Shown here one piece after another: positions 1 through 9,423 of a DNA stretch of 64,000 nucleotides (positions are counted from its first letter, which is position 1; every line of letters starts with the position of its first letter). Made by a program: the position numbers and the translations under genes. Under the pieces are notes generated by a model. That model saw only the letters and a list, made by a program, of their open reading frames with translations, was not told where the DNA came from and made no database searches. The DNA comes from Lachnospiraceae bacterium UBA3850 (lineage in GTDB: Bacteria; Bacillota; Clostridia; Lachnospirales; Lachnospiraceae): assembly GCA_002392655.1 (NCBI GenBank), contig DGHK01000051.1, positions 40,505 to 104,504 on the forward strand, read 5' to 3'.

Positions 1-1872
1 CATATAATGTACTTCTTTATTACCTGTCTGGAATATTTCACCACTATGAAGATATGTATCTGTGAAGATTGATGCAGATGAGAATGGTTTTGTTTTATCA
101 TATACATAATCCTTTACAGAGCTATCATAAAATGCATTTCTTAAGCTGTATTTATTCTTATAAATATACACACCATTATTTCCGTTATTTGGTGAATAGA
201 ATCCATAATAATCCAGATAGGAGTCTGATAATTCTATATTGCTGATAAAATAATCGATTCCTGAAAGTGAAGAAGTGAACGGTGTTTCGAATGATTCGCC
301 GGATTTATAGTAGGATATAATGGCATCGGGCTCTTCTTTGTGAAGAATCCTTTCTGCTTCATATGTCTGATACTCTTTATTCCTGAAAAGACTTTGAGAT
401 ATATAATAAGTTCCGATAGTTTTAAAATTTTTAGTGTAATTTGGAATAATTTCAAAAAAAAGTATCAAAACAAATAGAATTTTGAAAAGGCTTTTTGTGA
501 GACTCTTGCTTGAATATACCAGCGTCATGATAAAGAAGCCAAATATAAATTCCAGTGATACTATATATGATGAAAAATTATCATACTTGGTTGAAAAAAG
601 CATAGTAGCAATGATGAGTGCAGTTGTAAGTAATCCTGCTGTTATACAATTGCGTACTTTTAATATATCAATATTACTTAATGATTCATAAGACAGTAGT
701 AGTCCCATAAAAACAATCAAATAACCATAGTGAACGCTTGTTCCTGCAGAAACACTCAGACCGTTGAATAGATGTCTGAAGGTTGTTGTTGAAGTGCCTA
801 GGAATAAAAATAGAAATAGTGTAAAATTCTTTATTTTAGTACTTACTTCAATTTTAGAAACAAATAAATAAAGAAAGATAAAGAATACAAATCCTACGCC
901 AAACGCAATATCAAGGAAATTGTCATATAAAGAATACATAGAAAGTGTATTTTTTGTCATAAGTTGATTTACAAGATTAAGCGGATTTATAGCTTTGAAA
1001 ACCGGGAAGGTTAGTGATAAATCTTCTCTGAAAAGATTGTTTCCATATGAACAACAAAGAACCACTCCGCCACACATAAGGCTGAGAATTAGTCCTATTA
1101 TATAGTTCCTGATTGCTTTAACAAAACATAAAGAATCATGGAAGTCGCGAGTAAAGAAATAAAGTAGTGTAAAAATTCCCGTAATGATTGCAATATGGAG
1201 ATTGCATATAATTGAAAGTGTATAGAATATAATAAAAATAGCGGGATTATTATTAGCTACAATTCTGTCGATACCATATATTACAAGCGGAAGAATAGCT
1301 ATAGCAGACGTAAAAGCTACATTCATTCCAATTGTCAGCATGGTTATGGAAAGTGCGTATGCTGCCGAAATACCTACTATAATCCAGTTTGTATTTAGTA
1401 AGAATTTTCCGATTGTAGTTTTAGGCTCTCCCTTGAAACCTATAACGATATTCTTTTTATTATTTGAATCTTTAGTATTTGTTTCTTCCTTAACTGTTAA
1501 TGGTTCTTTGTTATCAGTAATTAGAGAAGCCTTGTGACATAAAAATATACTCATAGCAAGTCCGGCTACAGCAATCTTAAATGCATAAAGCAGATTAAGA
1601 ATTGCTGGAATAAGCTGCTTAGAGAATAAAAGGATGATAAGATTAGTTGGATCTGTAATATTTGTTAAAGAAAAACTTCCACTAGAATGAACCGCGTCGT
1701 GCAATTTATAATAATATGGCAGATAGTCACTTGCATCTGATGCAATAAGGGTGAATTTGTCACCAAAGGGCTCAAATCTACCGAGTATAAGTCCGATAAA
1801 AGCTACCACGAGTGGAATGCTAAATGATAATATATATATAGTTAAATATTTACTCTTTTTTAAATGCTTCAA
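1..1872 (-). CDS. YfhO-like polytopic membrane protein (partial, C-terminus off the window)
   Basis: The minus strand is open for 624 codons from 1872 to the window edge with no stop, so the C-terminus is missing. The TTG at 1872-1870 is chosen because GGAGGCC lies about 6 nt upstream and there is no ATG near it. The protein begins with a membrane helix (about residues 11-33) followed by PFGDKFTLIASD, matching the PFG-x-LxGD motif at the start of the two YfhO proteins at 16838 and 21169. Many hydrophobic segments follow, with a polar insert near residues 115-155, then a soluble tail. YfhO proteins are GT-C-like multimembrane proteins that transfer sugars from polyprenyl-phosphate carriers to surface polymers. 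This copy lacks the WHGF-x-PNRFSF stretch of the other two, so it is a divergent member. Family assignment is reasonable; substrate is unknown. Confidence 0.7.
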   Translation of the reverse strand, partial: MKHLKKSKYLTIYILSFSIPLVVAFIGLILGRFEPFGDKFTLIASDASDYLPYYYKLHDAVHSSGSFSLTNITDPTNLIILLFSKQLIPAILNLLYAFKIAVAGLAMSIFLCHKASLITDNKEPLTVKEETNTKDSNNKKNIVIGFKGEPKTTIGKFLLNTNWIIVGISAAYALSITMLTIGMNVAFTSAIAILPLVIYGIDRIVANNNPAIFIIFYTLSIICNLHIAIITGIFTLLYFFTRDFHDSLCFVKAIRNYIIGLILSLMCGGVVLCCSYGNNLFREDLSLTFPVFKAINPLNLVNQLMTKNTLSMYSLYDNFLDIAFGVGFVFFIFLYLFVSKIEVSTKIKNFTLFLFLFLGTSTTTFRHLFNGLSVSAGTSVHYGYLIVFMGLLLSYESLSNIDILKVRNCITAGLLTTALIIATMLFSTKYDNFSSYIVSLEFIFGFFIMTLVYSSKSLTKSLFKILFVLILFFEIIPNYTKNFKTIGTYYISQSLFRNKEYQTYEAERILHKEEPDAIISYYKSGESFETPFTSSLSGIDYFISNIELSDSYLDYYGFYSPNNGNNGVYIYKNKYSLRNAFYDSSVKDYVYDKTKPFSSASIFTDTYLHSGEIFQTGNKEVHYM

Positions 1873-1941
1873 TTTAGGCCTCCATACTGATAAATCTTTG
1901 TATTTTGATATAAAAAATCAGTTTTTATTATAACAAATATT

Positions 1942-1950
1942 TGGTATAAT
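1942..1950 (+). promoter_or_regulatory. Extended -10 promoter for the glycan operon
   Basis: TGGTATAAT gives a TG-n extension plus a perfect TATAAT at 1945-1950, about 60 nt before the first gene of the operon. The -35 region at 1922-1927 is only T-rich, which is common for extended -10 promoters. It lies in the 139-bp gap between the divergent YfhO-like gene and neuD. Confidence 0.6.
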
Positions 1951-2011
1951 TAGAAATGGTTTTTGTAAGCTTTTTATTTGTTTTTTATGGTAAAAATGAG
2001 GATAGGTATAT

Positions 2012-2635
2012 ATGGCTGATCTTGTATTAACGGGTGGCGGTGGTCACTGTATTTCGATTCTTGATACTTTGTACAGAATAGATGAAAATATTAATGTTGT
2101 AATAACTGATCCGGACATAAAGACTGGCACAAAAATACTCAGGAGTGTAGTTGTTGGAAATGATGAATGTCTGGAGGAGCTATATAATAGCGGATGTCAT
2201 AAGGCATTTATATGTATAGGAAGTATTAAGGATACATCCATTAGAAGAAAGCTTGATCAAAAACTGAGTCAAATAGGTTTCAATCTTATAAACATAATCG
2301 ATTCATCTTCTGTTGTTTCAGAGTTTACTGAAATGGCAGAGGGGATTTTTATTGGAAAAAATGCTGTAGTTAATGCAGCGTCAACTATAGGAAGAGAAGT
2401 GATTATAAATACCGGTGCTATTATAGAACATGAATGTCACATTGGCGATTTTACACATGTTGCCTGTGGTGCTGTTCTCTGCGGTGGAGTAAGTGTAGGG
2501 AGCGACTGTCTGATAGGTGCGGGTAGTACAGTGATAGAGGGCATAACAATCGGAAGTGGTGTAGTGATAGGTGCCGGAAGTACTGTACTAAGAGATGTTA
2601 ATGATGGTGAGGTAGTAGGAGGCCTTGTTAAATAA
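2012..2635 (+). CDS. neuD: NeuD-family sugar O-/N-acyltransferase (left-handed beta-helix)
   Basis: The 207-residue protein starts with a TGGGGH nucleotide/sugar-binding N-terminal domain (about residues 1-75) and continues into hexapeptide repeats (about 95-205) such as IGREVI, IGAGST and IGSGVV, ending in VVGGLVK. This is the PglD/NeuD architecture. Family members transfer an acetyl or other acyl group from acyl-CoA to a sugar or sugar-nucleotide amine or hydroxyl in the cytoplasm. GAGGATAGG precedes the ATG. The TAA overlaps the ATG of the next gene (TAATG), implying translational coupling to neuB. In a legionaminic-type route it could be the 4-N-acyltransferase step, but the exact acceptor cannot be read from sequence. 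Confidence 0.85.
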   Translation: MADLVLTGGGGHCISILDTLYRIDENINVVITDPDIKTGTKILRSVVVGNDECLEELYNSGCHKAFICIGSIKDTSIRRKLDQKLSQIGFNLINIIDSSSVVSEFTEMAEGIFIGKNAVVNAASTIGREVIINTGAIIEHECHIGDFTHVACGAVLCGGVSVGSDCLIGAGSTVIEGITIGSGVVIGAGSTVLRDVNDGEVVGGLVK

Positions 2636-3630
2636 TGCATACATATATAATTGCTGAGGCGGGCGTAAACCATAATGGTTCTCTTGAACTCGCAAAAATA
2701 CTGATAGATACAGCAAAAGAGGCCGGGGCAGACTGTGTAAAGTTTCAGACATATAAAACTGAACTGCTAGTCACTGATAATGCGCCAAAGGCTGATTATC
2801 AGAAAGAAAATGACAAAACTTCAGATAGTCAGTTTGAAATGTTAAAAAAACTTGAGCTTTCTTATTCTGATTTTGAAGAGCTTTACATATATGCAAAGGA
2901 ACGACAAATTGATTTTTTATCTACACCATTTGATATGGAAAGCGCAGAGTTTCTAAGTGGTCTCGGTATGAAGATGTGGAAGATTCCGTCTGGTGAGATA
3001 ACCAATTTGCCTTTACTTGAGTTTATAGGTTCTAAAAAACAAAAAGTTGTTTTATCAACGGGGATGTCCGAGCTTTTTGAAATAGAAGATGCAATAAATG
3101 TACTTAGAAAAGTTGGTTGTGATGATATATGTCTTCTCCATTGTACGACACAGTATCCTGCGCCATATGAATCTGTAAATCTTATAGCTATGAAGAAACT
3201 TCAAGATAGTTTTGGAACTGAGGTTGGATATTCTGATCATACTGTTGGTAATGAGGTTGCTGTTGCAGCAGTAGGTATGGGGGCTAAGATTATTGAAAAG
3301 CATTTTACGCTTGATAAGAATATGGACGGACCTGACCACAAGGCAAGTCTTGAGCCAAAAGAATTAAAGGACATGGTTACTGCAATCAGACATATTGATG
3401 CAGCACTTGGAAAAGGTGAAAAGATAGTTCAGGCTGCTGAGGCCGGAAACAGACTGATTGCAAGGAAAAGTATAGTAGCAAGATGTCCTATATCAAAAGG
3501 CGAAGTAATTACTGAAGATATGCTTATAATGAAAAGACCAGGGACAGGTATATCCCCAATGAGACTGGGGCAGGTTGTTGGCACAAAAGCGGTTAGAGAT
3601 TTTGATACGGATGAATTGATAGAGTTATAG
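2635..3630 (+). CDS. neuB: N-acetylneuraminate / legionaminate-type synthase NeuB
   Basis: The protein has 331 residues, slightly shorter than many NeuB proteins (about 340-350). The NeuB TIM barrel spans about residues 1-265, with AEAGVNHNG at the start, KIPSGE, LHCTTQYPAP, GYSDHT and EKHFTLDK; a C-terminal SAF (antifreeze-like) domain spans about 270-331 with RKSIVA and KRPGTGISP. These enzymes condense phosphoenolpyruvate with an N-acyl-mannosamine-type sugar to make a nine-carbon nonulosonic acid. The gene overlaps neuD by 1 nt. Sialic, legionaminic and pseudaminic synthases are hard to tell apart by eye; the presence of NeuC and LegB nearby argues for a legionaminic-like product. Confidence 0.9.
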   Translation: MHTYIIAEAGVNHNGSLELAKILIDTAKEAGADCVKFQTYKTELLVTDNAPKADYQKENDKTSDSQFEMLKKLELSYSDFEELYIYAKERQIDFLSTPFDMESAEFLSGLGMKMWKIPSGEITNLPLLEFIGSKKQKVVLSTGMSELFEIEDAINVLRKVGCDDICLLHCTTQYPAPYESVNLIAMKKLQDSFGTEVGYSDHTVGNEVAVAAVGMGAKIIEKHFTLDKNMDGPDHKASLEPKELKDMVTAIRHIDAALGKGEKIVQAAEAGNRLIARKSIVARCPISKGEVITEDMLIMKRPGTGISPMRLGQVVGTKAVRDFDTDELIEL

Positions 3631-3643
3631 TGGAGTCAGCGTT

Positions 3644-4825
3644 ATGAATCGTATAATGGTGGTTACAACTACAAGAGCGGATTACGGTATTCTTAGACCA
3701 CTTCTCAGAAGAATGAGTGAGGAAGAGTTTGTTTTAAGTATTGCTGTTGGTGGAACGCATCTTAGTAACAGTTTTGGTTATACCATTAATGAGATAGAGG
3801 CTGATGGATATGGCAAGGTTACTAAGTTTAATTATCTATTGGAAGATACTTCGCCTAATGGTGTTGCACAGTCTTCAGGTAGAGCACTCGCGATGTTTGC
3901 AGATCTTCTTCAGAAAGAAATTGAGGATAAGAAAAAGCCTGATATAATCGTCTTATTAGGGGATAGATATGAGATGTTGTCTATAGCAGAAGTAGCACTG
4001 ATATATAGAATTCCTGTTGCACACCTTCATGGAGGGGAGATAACTGAAGGCGCGATTGATGACTCTGTAAGGCATGCGATAACAAAGCTTTCAACAATAC
4101 ATTTCGCGTCCAATGAGGAGCATAGGAAAAGAATAATTCAACTGGGGGAAGTTCCGGACAGAGTTTTTAATGTAGGTGCTCTGGGCGTCGAAGCAATACG
4201 GAATTTGGATTATATGTCAAAACAAGATCTAGGTGCAGATCTTAAGATGGACTTTAGTAAGCCATATATACTTATGACATATCATCCGGAGACTGCTTCA
4301 AAGGAGTCTGAGAACAGCCATTCAGAAAGTGATGATCTGGCTCAGCTGTTATATGCTGTTGAACGGCTATCTGATTATGATTTTATTATTACAAAGGCAA
4401 ACGCCGATAGTGGAGGAGCAGAAATAAACAGGCGGCTTGAGGAATTTACATCAATGCACGATAATGTGCATCTTTACGATTCGCTTGGCTCTCATAGGTA
4501 TCTCTCAGTGATGAAATATGCAGAGCTTGTTTTGGGAAATTCATCCAGTGGGATAATTGAAGCTCCGGCACTCAGAGTGCCGACTATCAACATTGGAGAT
4601 AGACAGAAGGGCAGGATGCGAGCAGACAGTGTTATTGACGTTAAACCTGACACAGAAGAAATAGTTCGAGCTGTTATAGATGTAATAAAGAAGAAAAATG
4701 AGTCTGAATATGATTATAACAGTCCTTATGGAGAGGGTTGCACATCACAGCTTATTTGTTCGAAGCTCGAGGAATTGCTTAAGGATCCTGCGTCACTAAA
4801 GAATAAAAGTTTTTATGATTTATAA
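3644..4825 (+). CDS. neuC: UDP/GDP-N-acetylglucosamine-type 2-epimerase, hydrolysing (NeuC/LegG)
   Basis: The 393-residue protein has the NeuC signature: TTTRADYG near the N-terminus, LLGDRYEML, HLHGGE, MTYHPET and LGNSSSGIIEAP followed by NIGDRQKGR. The family removes the nucleotide and inverts C2, turning an NDP-HexNAc into a free mannosamine-type sugar that NeuB uses. Position directly after neuB (13-nt gap) fits that flow. Whether the substrate is UDP-GlcNAc (NeuC) or an NDP-2,4-diamino-6-deoxy sugar (LegG) is not decided by sequence; the LegB homologue further down favours the latter. Confidence 0.9.
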   Translation: MNRIMVVTTTRADYGILRPLLRRMSEEEFVLSIAVGGTHLSNSFGYTINEIEADGYGKVTKFNYLLEDTSPNGVAQSSGRALAMFADLLQKEIEDKKKPDIIVLLGDRYEMLSIAEVALIYRIPVAHLHGGEITEGAIDDSVRHAITKLSTIHFASNEEHRKRIIQLGEVPDRVFNVGALGVEAIRNLDYMSKQDLGADLKMDFSKPYILMTYHPETASKESENSHSESDDLAQLLYAVERLSDYDFIITKANADSGGAEINRRLEEFTSMHDNVHLYDSLGSHRYLSVMKYAELVLGNSSSGIIEAPALRVPTINIGDRQKGRMRADSVIDVKPDTEEIVRAVIDVIKKKNESEYDYNSPYGEGCTSQLICSKLEELLKDPASLKNKSFYDL

Positions 4826-4844
4826 TAATTGAGGAGCCTTTGAT

Positions 4845-5744
4845 ATGAAGAGGGTGCTATTTACCGGTGGTTCCGGTTTTATAGGAAGAAATATAATATC
4901 TGAACTTGGAAAATCCTGCAGTCTTTATGCTCCTACCAGACAGGAGCTGAATCTCCTGGATCAGCTTGCTGTTGAGAAGTATATAATTGATAATAAAATA
5001 GATATAGTTATTCATGGCGCAAATCCTAATCCTGTAAAAAACAGCCTTGATAAGTCAGATAGTTTTTTTGAGGATAGCATCAGAGTGTTTTTAAATCTCT
5101 ACAGGGCAGAAGAGCATTATGAGATGATGTATACTCTGGGATCCGGAGCCGAATATGATAAGTCAAAGGACATTGATATGATATCCGAGGATGAATATGG
5201 GCGTAGTATTCCGTATGATACCTATGGACTGATTAAGTATACAATTCATCAAATGATTGAGAAGTCTGATAAACAGTGTAACCTGAGACTTTTTGCGGTA
5301 TACGGTCCGACTGATCATGAATCAAAGTTTATAACTCATGTAATAAATAGAATCCTGGAGGGTGAGGATATAACTATTAGACAGGATTGCCTGTTTGATT
5401 ATATGCAGGTTATGGATCTGGTTGATATACTTCGGTATTTTATTGATAATAAGCCGCGGTTTAATGCTTATAATATATCCACCGGAAAGACATATCTTCT
5501 TTCTGAAATAGCAGAAATGGTTAGGGACAGAATGAAAAAGCAAGGTCTGGTTGCGGAAGGAAAGTATAGAGATGGAGAACCTCGAATTATTCTCCTGAAG
5601 GATGGATATAATAATAAATATACAGCTGATAATTCAAGACTTCTGAGCGAGATAGGAGATTACAGCTTTACTGATCTGTGTGATGGAATAGACACGCAGA
5701 TTGCTTACGAAAGGGATGCTTATAATGCAGAAAAGAGTAGCTGA
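4845..5744 (+). CDS. NAD(P)-dependent epimerase/dehydratase (extended SDR)
   Basis: The 299-residue protein has an N-terminal TGGSGFIG dinucleotide-binding loop and a catalytic YGLIK (YxxxK) near residues 127-131. Length and layout match nucleotide-sugar SDRs such as GDP-4-keto-6-deoxyhexose reductases/epimerases. GAGGAG precedes the ATG. Its last 20 nt overlap the start of the thiamine-diphosphate enzyme. It could reduce or epimerise a 4-keto intermediate made by the LegB-like dehydratase at 12893; this is inferred from context. Confidence 0.8.
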   Translation: MKRVLFTGGSGFIGRNIISELGKSCSLYAPTRQELNLLDQLAVEKYIIDNKIDIVIHGANPNPVKNSLDKSDSFFEDSIRVFLNLYRAEEHYEMMYTLGSGAEYDKSKDIDMISEDEYGRSIPYDTYGLIKYTIHQMIEKSDKQCNLRLFAVYGPTDHESKFITHVINRILEGEDITIRQDCLFDYMQVMDLVDILRYFIDNKPRFNAYNISTGKTYLLSEIAEMVRDRMKKQGLVAEGKYRDGEPRIILLKDGYNNKYTADNSRLLSEIGDYSFTDLCDGIDTQIAYERDAYNAEKSS

Positions 5745-7503
5745 TATAATAATGGAAACACTCGTGGAGTATGGGGTAGATACATGCTTCGGAGTTGTAG
5801 GTGGCGGTGCGATGCATCTTGATAATGCACTCGCTCTTAATAAGGATATAAAGAAGATATTTAATCACCATGAGCAGGCTTCTGCAATGGCGGCAGAGGC
5901 TTATGCCAGAATAAGTGGTAAATTGGCTGCTGTCTGCGTAACAAGTGGTCCGGGTGCAACCAATGCCATAACCGGTGTTATGGGATGCTGGCAGGACAGT
6001 CTTCCGATGATCGTACTTTCTGGACAGGTTAGATATGCTGTATCTATTCCTCAGAGTGGCCTTGACCTGCGTTATAGAGGTATACAGGAGTTTGACATAG
6101 TTCATTCAGTTCAGAATATGACAAAATATGTGACTATGGTTACAGATCCTCTTTCAATAAAAAAAGAGTTGATTTACGCAATAAAGCTGGCTACAACAGG
6201 AAGAAGAGGTCCGGTGTGGCTTGATATTCCTTTGGATGTCCAAAGTGCAATTGTTGAAGAGGAAGACCTCTATATGGATGATATAGAGATAGAATTGCCT
6301 GAGCTGGATGTGAATTCAGTAAAAGAGGCGATTGACAGATTAAAAAAAGCAAAGAGACCGGTTGTTCTTGCAGGAAACGGTATTGTTAATAGTGGCAATC
6401 TGGATGCATTCAGAGCATTTATTAAAAAAATAGGTGTTCCGGTAATTGATGCCTGTATAGCTGCGGATGCAATGTATGAAGAATATCCGTTTTTCTATGG
6501 TATGTCAGGCTCAATCGGACCAAGAACTGGAAATTTTATAGTTCAAAATGCAGATGTTATCCTTTCTCTAGGTTGTAATCTCGGGTTTAAGATGACGGGA
6601 TGGGAACAGGAGGCTTTTGCACCGGATGCATATATGATATCAGTGGATATAGATGAAAATGAGATGAAAAAGCCGGGTGTAAGGGTTGATAAACACCTTC
6701 ACGGAGATTTGAAGGACTTCTTTAGGAAGGCTGATTCTCTGACAGAGAAGGTAGAACTTGATAAGAGATGGCTTGATTATTGTAATAGTCTCAAAGAAAG
6801 ATTTACTCCATATGAGGCGGTAGAAGGTCTGGATATGGAAGAGAGAGTATGTTCATATTTTTTCTGGAAGGTATATGAGAAGTATGAGCCGGAGGATAAT
6901 ATAACAATACTCGGCAATAATACTGCGTGCAGTGCGAAGCTACAGATAGGAATAAAGAAAGAAAAGCAGAGGATAGTAGCAAACAATAATTGTGGCTCAA
7001 TGGGTGCTGATCTTCCTGAGGCAATCGGGGCTGCCATATCATCCGGAAAGCAGATTATCTGCGTTACGGGTGACGGTAGTATAATGATGAATCTTCAGGA
7101 ACTCCAGACTATTAAGCATTACGATCTTCCGGTTAAAGTTATCGTTTTTTCAAATGACGGTTATAATGCGATAAGACAGACATGTAAAAATTTCTTTAAT
7201 GGTACAATTATCGGATGTACAAAGGAGACCGGTGTGAGCTTCCCTGAGTTCCAGGATGTGGCTCGTACTTTTGGTATGGATTATATGATATGCCATAAGA
7301 ACAGTGAACTGGACGAGGCGCTGAGAGATTTCTTTAACAGAAAGGGACGTGTCCTTCTGGAGATAGAAGAAAGACTTGATGATCCGGTCACACCGAAGGT
7401 TTCATCTAGAATGAACGAGGATGGTAGCTTTACAACCCCTTCACTCGAAGATATGGCTCCGTTTATTTCCAAAGAAGAACATAATAGGTGGATGATCAAA
7501 TGA
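5725..7503 (+). CDS. Thiamine-diphosphate-dependent enzyme, acetolactate-synthase-like, in a sugar cluster
   Basis: The protein has 592 residues from the ATG at 5725, preceded by GAAAGGG 9 nt upstream; ATG 5716 and TTG 5701 are possible but too close to or upstream of that site. It has the three-domain TPP-enzyme layout: N-terminal Pyr domain with catalytic Glu50 (NHHEQ) and SGPGATN, central domain, and PP domain with GDGS followed by NDGYN. It aligns in pattern with the IlvB at 52368, but where IlvB has VRQWQ, with the tryptophan that selects 2-ketobutyrate, this protein has IRQTC. It is therefore unlikely to be a housekeeping acetolactate synthase. In O-antigen clusters similar enzymes (YerE) add a two-carbon unit from pyruvate to a 4-keto sugar. 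Such a role here is an inference. The stop overlaps the next start (ATGA). Confidence 0.8.
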   Translation: MQKRVADIIMETLVEYGVDTCFGVVGGGAMHLDNALALNKDIKKIFNHHEQASAMAAEAYARISGKLAAVCVTSGPGATNAITGVMGCWQDSLPMIVLSGQVRYAVSIPQSGLDLRYRGIQEFDIVHSVQNMTKYVTMVTDPLSIKKELIYAIKLATTGRRGPVWLDIPLDVQSAIVEEEDLYMDDIEIELPELDVNSVKEAIDRLKKAKRPVVLAGNGIVNSGNLDAFRAFIKKIGVPVIDACIAADAMYEEYPFFYGMSGSIGPRTGNFIVQNADVILSLGCNLGFKMTGWEQEAFAPDAYMISVDIDENEMKKPGVRVDKHLHGDLKDFFRKADSLTEKVELDKRWLDYCNSLKERFTPYEAVEGLDMEERVCSYFFWKVYEKYEPEDNITILGNNTACSAKLQIGIKKEKQRIVANNNCGSMGADLPEAIGAAISSGKQIICVTGDGSIMMNLQELQTIKHYDLPVKVIVFSNDGYNAIRQTCKNFFNGTIIGCTKETGVSFPEFQDVARTFGMDYMICHKNSELDEALRDFFNRKGRVLLEIEERLDDPVTPKVSSRMNEDGSFTTPSLEDMAPFISKEEHNRWMIK

Positions 7504-8462
7504 ATATAATTATTATAGGTCTCGGGTCGATGGGTAAAAGAAGACTCCGTCTGATCAGAGACATAGATAATAGTATAGTAGTATCAGGTGTTGATTCAAA
7601 TGCTGAGAGATGTGAATCAGCAGTTAATGAGTTTGGTATCAAGGTTTTTTCAGGACTTGATGAGGCAATAGTGTCAGAAAGACCAGATGCTGTATTTGTC
7701 TGTACGTCACCGCTTACGCATTGCAATATAATAAACACTTTACTCGAAAAGGATGTGTATATATTTACTGAACTAAATCTTGTAAATGATGGCTATGATA
7801 AGTTCATAAATGAAGAAAAGCTTTTCCTTTCATCAACATTTCTTTACAGGGATGATATCAAATGGATGATCAAAAAGGTTAATGAGAAAAGAGTAAATTA
7901 TATCTATCATACAGGACAGTATCTCCCGGATTGGCATCCATGGGAGGATTATAGAAAATACTTTGTAGGTAATAGCAAATCAAATGGTTGCAGAGAAATA
8001 ATGGCAATAGAGTTTCCGTGGCTTATCAGAGCCTTTGGCGAGGTTGTAGATATAAATGTAATGTCTGACAAAATGTCAGGGCTTGAGATCGGTTATAATG
8101 ATAATTATATGATGAGTGTTCTTCATAAAAACGGTACAAAGGGGCTTATCGCTGTTGATGTTGTTTCAAGGAATGCAACAAGAAAGATGGAGATTTATAA
8201 TGAGAATCTACATGTGACATGGGATGGAAGACCGGACAGTCTGATGGATTTTAATATCCAGGAAAAGGCTTTTGAAGATATAAAGGTTTATGAAGAGATT
8301 CAGCATAGAGAAGGATATAGCAGTAATATAATAGAAAATGCTTATAGAGCTGAGATAGAAGCTTTCTTTGATTATATATCCGGTAATCGCGAAGCTGCAC
8401 TCTATGATTTCAAAAAAGATCAGAAGATTCTTGAACTTATTGACAGGATTGAAGGTGTTTAG
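7500..8462 (+). CDS. Gfo/Idh/MocA-family oxidoreductase, copy 1
   Basis: The 320-residue protein begins with GLGSMGKRR, a Rossmann loop, and has the two-domain size of the family. The ATG at 7500 overlaps the previous TGA (ATGA) and has AGGTGGA about 7 nt upstream; an in-frame GTG at 7488 is less likely. A YLPDWHPWEDYRK stretch recurs as YLPDWRPGVDYRK in the next gene, showing that the two are paralogues. EKP, the usual catalytic-lysine motif, is replaced here by ELNLVN (TELN), whereas copy 2 keeps VEKPVF. The family oxidises or reduces sugar hydroxyls with NAD(P). The missing lysine suggests an altered or non-catalytic partner. Confidence 0.8.
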   Translation: MNIIIIGLGSMGKRRLRLIRDIDNSIVVSGVDSNAERCESAVNEFGIKVFSGLDEAIVSERPDAVFVCTSPLTHCNIINTLLEKDVYIFTELNLVNDGYDKFINEEKLFLSSTFLYRDDIKWMIKKVNEKRVNYIYHTGQYLPDWHPWEDYRKYFVGNSKSNGCREIMAIEFPWLIRAFGEVVDINVMSDKMSGLEIGYNDNYMMSVLHKNGTKGLIAVDVVSRNATRKMEIYNENLHVTWDGRPDSLMDFNIQEKAFEDIKVYEEIQHREGYSSNIIENAYRAEIEAFFDYISGNREAALYDFKKDQKILELIDRIEGV

Positions 8463-8482
8463 TTAATTCAACGGGTAATTAT

Positions 8483-9394
8483 ATGATGAAGGTTTGTTTT
8501 GTAGGCTCGGGGTCTATAGGGAAAAGACATATTAATAATTTAAAAAAGATATGTGAAGAAAGAGGTATAAGTCCTGATATACATCTACTCAGAAGCTCAA
8601 AACGTAAGCTGGAAGGAATAGATGGCGTAAAGGAATGCTTTGATATATCGGAGTTAGACGATAAATATGATATGATATTTATTACAAATCCGACATTTCT
8701 CCATCTGGATACCTTGAAGAAAATGATAGATCGTTCTGACTATTTTTTTGTAGAGAAACCGGTTTTTGATCGCATAGATGTTGATACCGGATTTATATCT
8801 TCTGATAAAATGGTATATGTAGCATGTCCACTGAGGCATACAGGCGTTATAAGAAATCTTACGGATTTTGTTGATACTGAAAAGGTTTTTAGCGTGAGGG
8901 CTGTTTGTTCTTCGTATTTGCCTGATTGGAGACCGGGAGTTGATTACAGAAAGGTTTACAGTGCTCATAGTGATGAGGGAGGCGGCGTAAGAATTGATCT
9001 TATCCATGAGTGGGATTATCTGACTTATCTTTTCGGCTTTCCCGATGAGGTAGCCTGTATGTCGTCAAAGCTTTCCGGACTTGAGATAGACAGCGAAGAT
9101 CTGGCTGTTTATATAGCAAGAGATAGCAGGAGAATAATTGAGCTTCATCTGGATTATTACGGAAGAATTCCCAAGAGAGAATTTGAGATGTATACCGATG
9201 AGAGTGTATATGTTGCAGATATTATAAATAATAGCATTACAGCGAACGGAGAAATCATATATTCAGCTGTAGAAGAACCAAATGATAAATATATAAATGA
9301 GATGAAGTTTTTTCTTGATTTTTGTGACGGAAAGAAGGAAAACATCAATGATATAGACACGGCTATTCATGTAATAAAACTAGCTATGTCATAA
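8483..9394 (+). CDS. Gfo/Idh/MocA-family oxidoreductase, copy 2
   Basis: The 303-residue protein (302 if the second ATG at 8486 is used) has an N-terminal GSGSIGKRH Rossmann loop and the conserved VEKPVF motif with the catalytic lysine. A YLPDWRPGVDYRK stretch matches the upstream copy. It probably catalyses an NAD(P)-linked oxidation or reduction of a sugar in the same pathway. The tandem arrangement, 20 nt apart, suggests duplication and perhaps a heteromer. The ribosome binding site is weak (ACGGGT). Confidence 0.8.
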   Translation: MMKVCFVGSGSIGKRHINNLKKICEERGISPDIHLLRSSKRKLEGIDGVKECFDISELDDKYDMIFITNPTFLHLDTLKKMIDRSDYFFVEKPVFDRIDVDTGFISSDKMVYVACPLRHTGVIRNLTDFVDTEKVFSVRAVCSSYLPDWRPGVDYRKVYSAHSDEGGGVRIDLIHEWDYLTYLFGFPDEVACMSSKLSGLEIDSEDLAVYIARDSRRIIELHLDYYGRIPKREFEMYTDESVYVADIINNSITANGEIIYSAVEEPNDKYINEMKFFLDFCDGKKENINDIDTAIHVIKLAMS

Positions 9395-9423
9395 CGAAAA
9401 AAAATACCGTTAGGGAATAATAT

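Noticed and set aside
5701..5724. Upstream TTG start for the TPP enzyme
   Set aside because: The ribosome binding site GAAAGGG lies downstream of it and fits the ATG at 5725.
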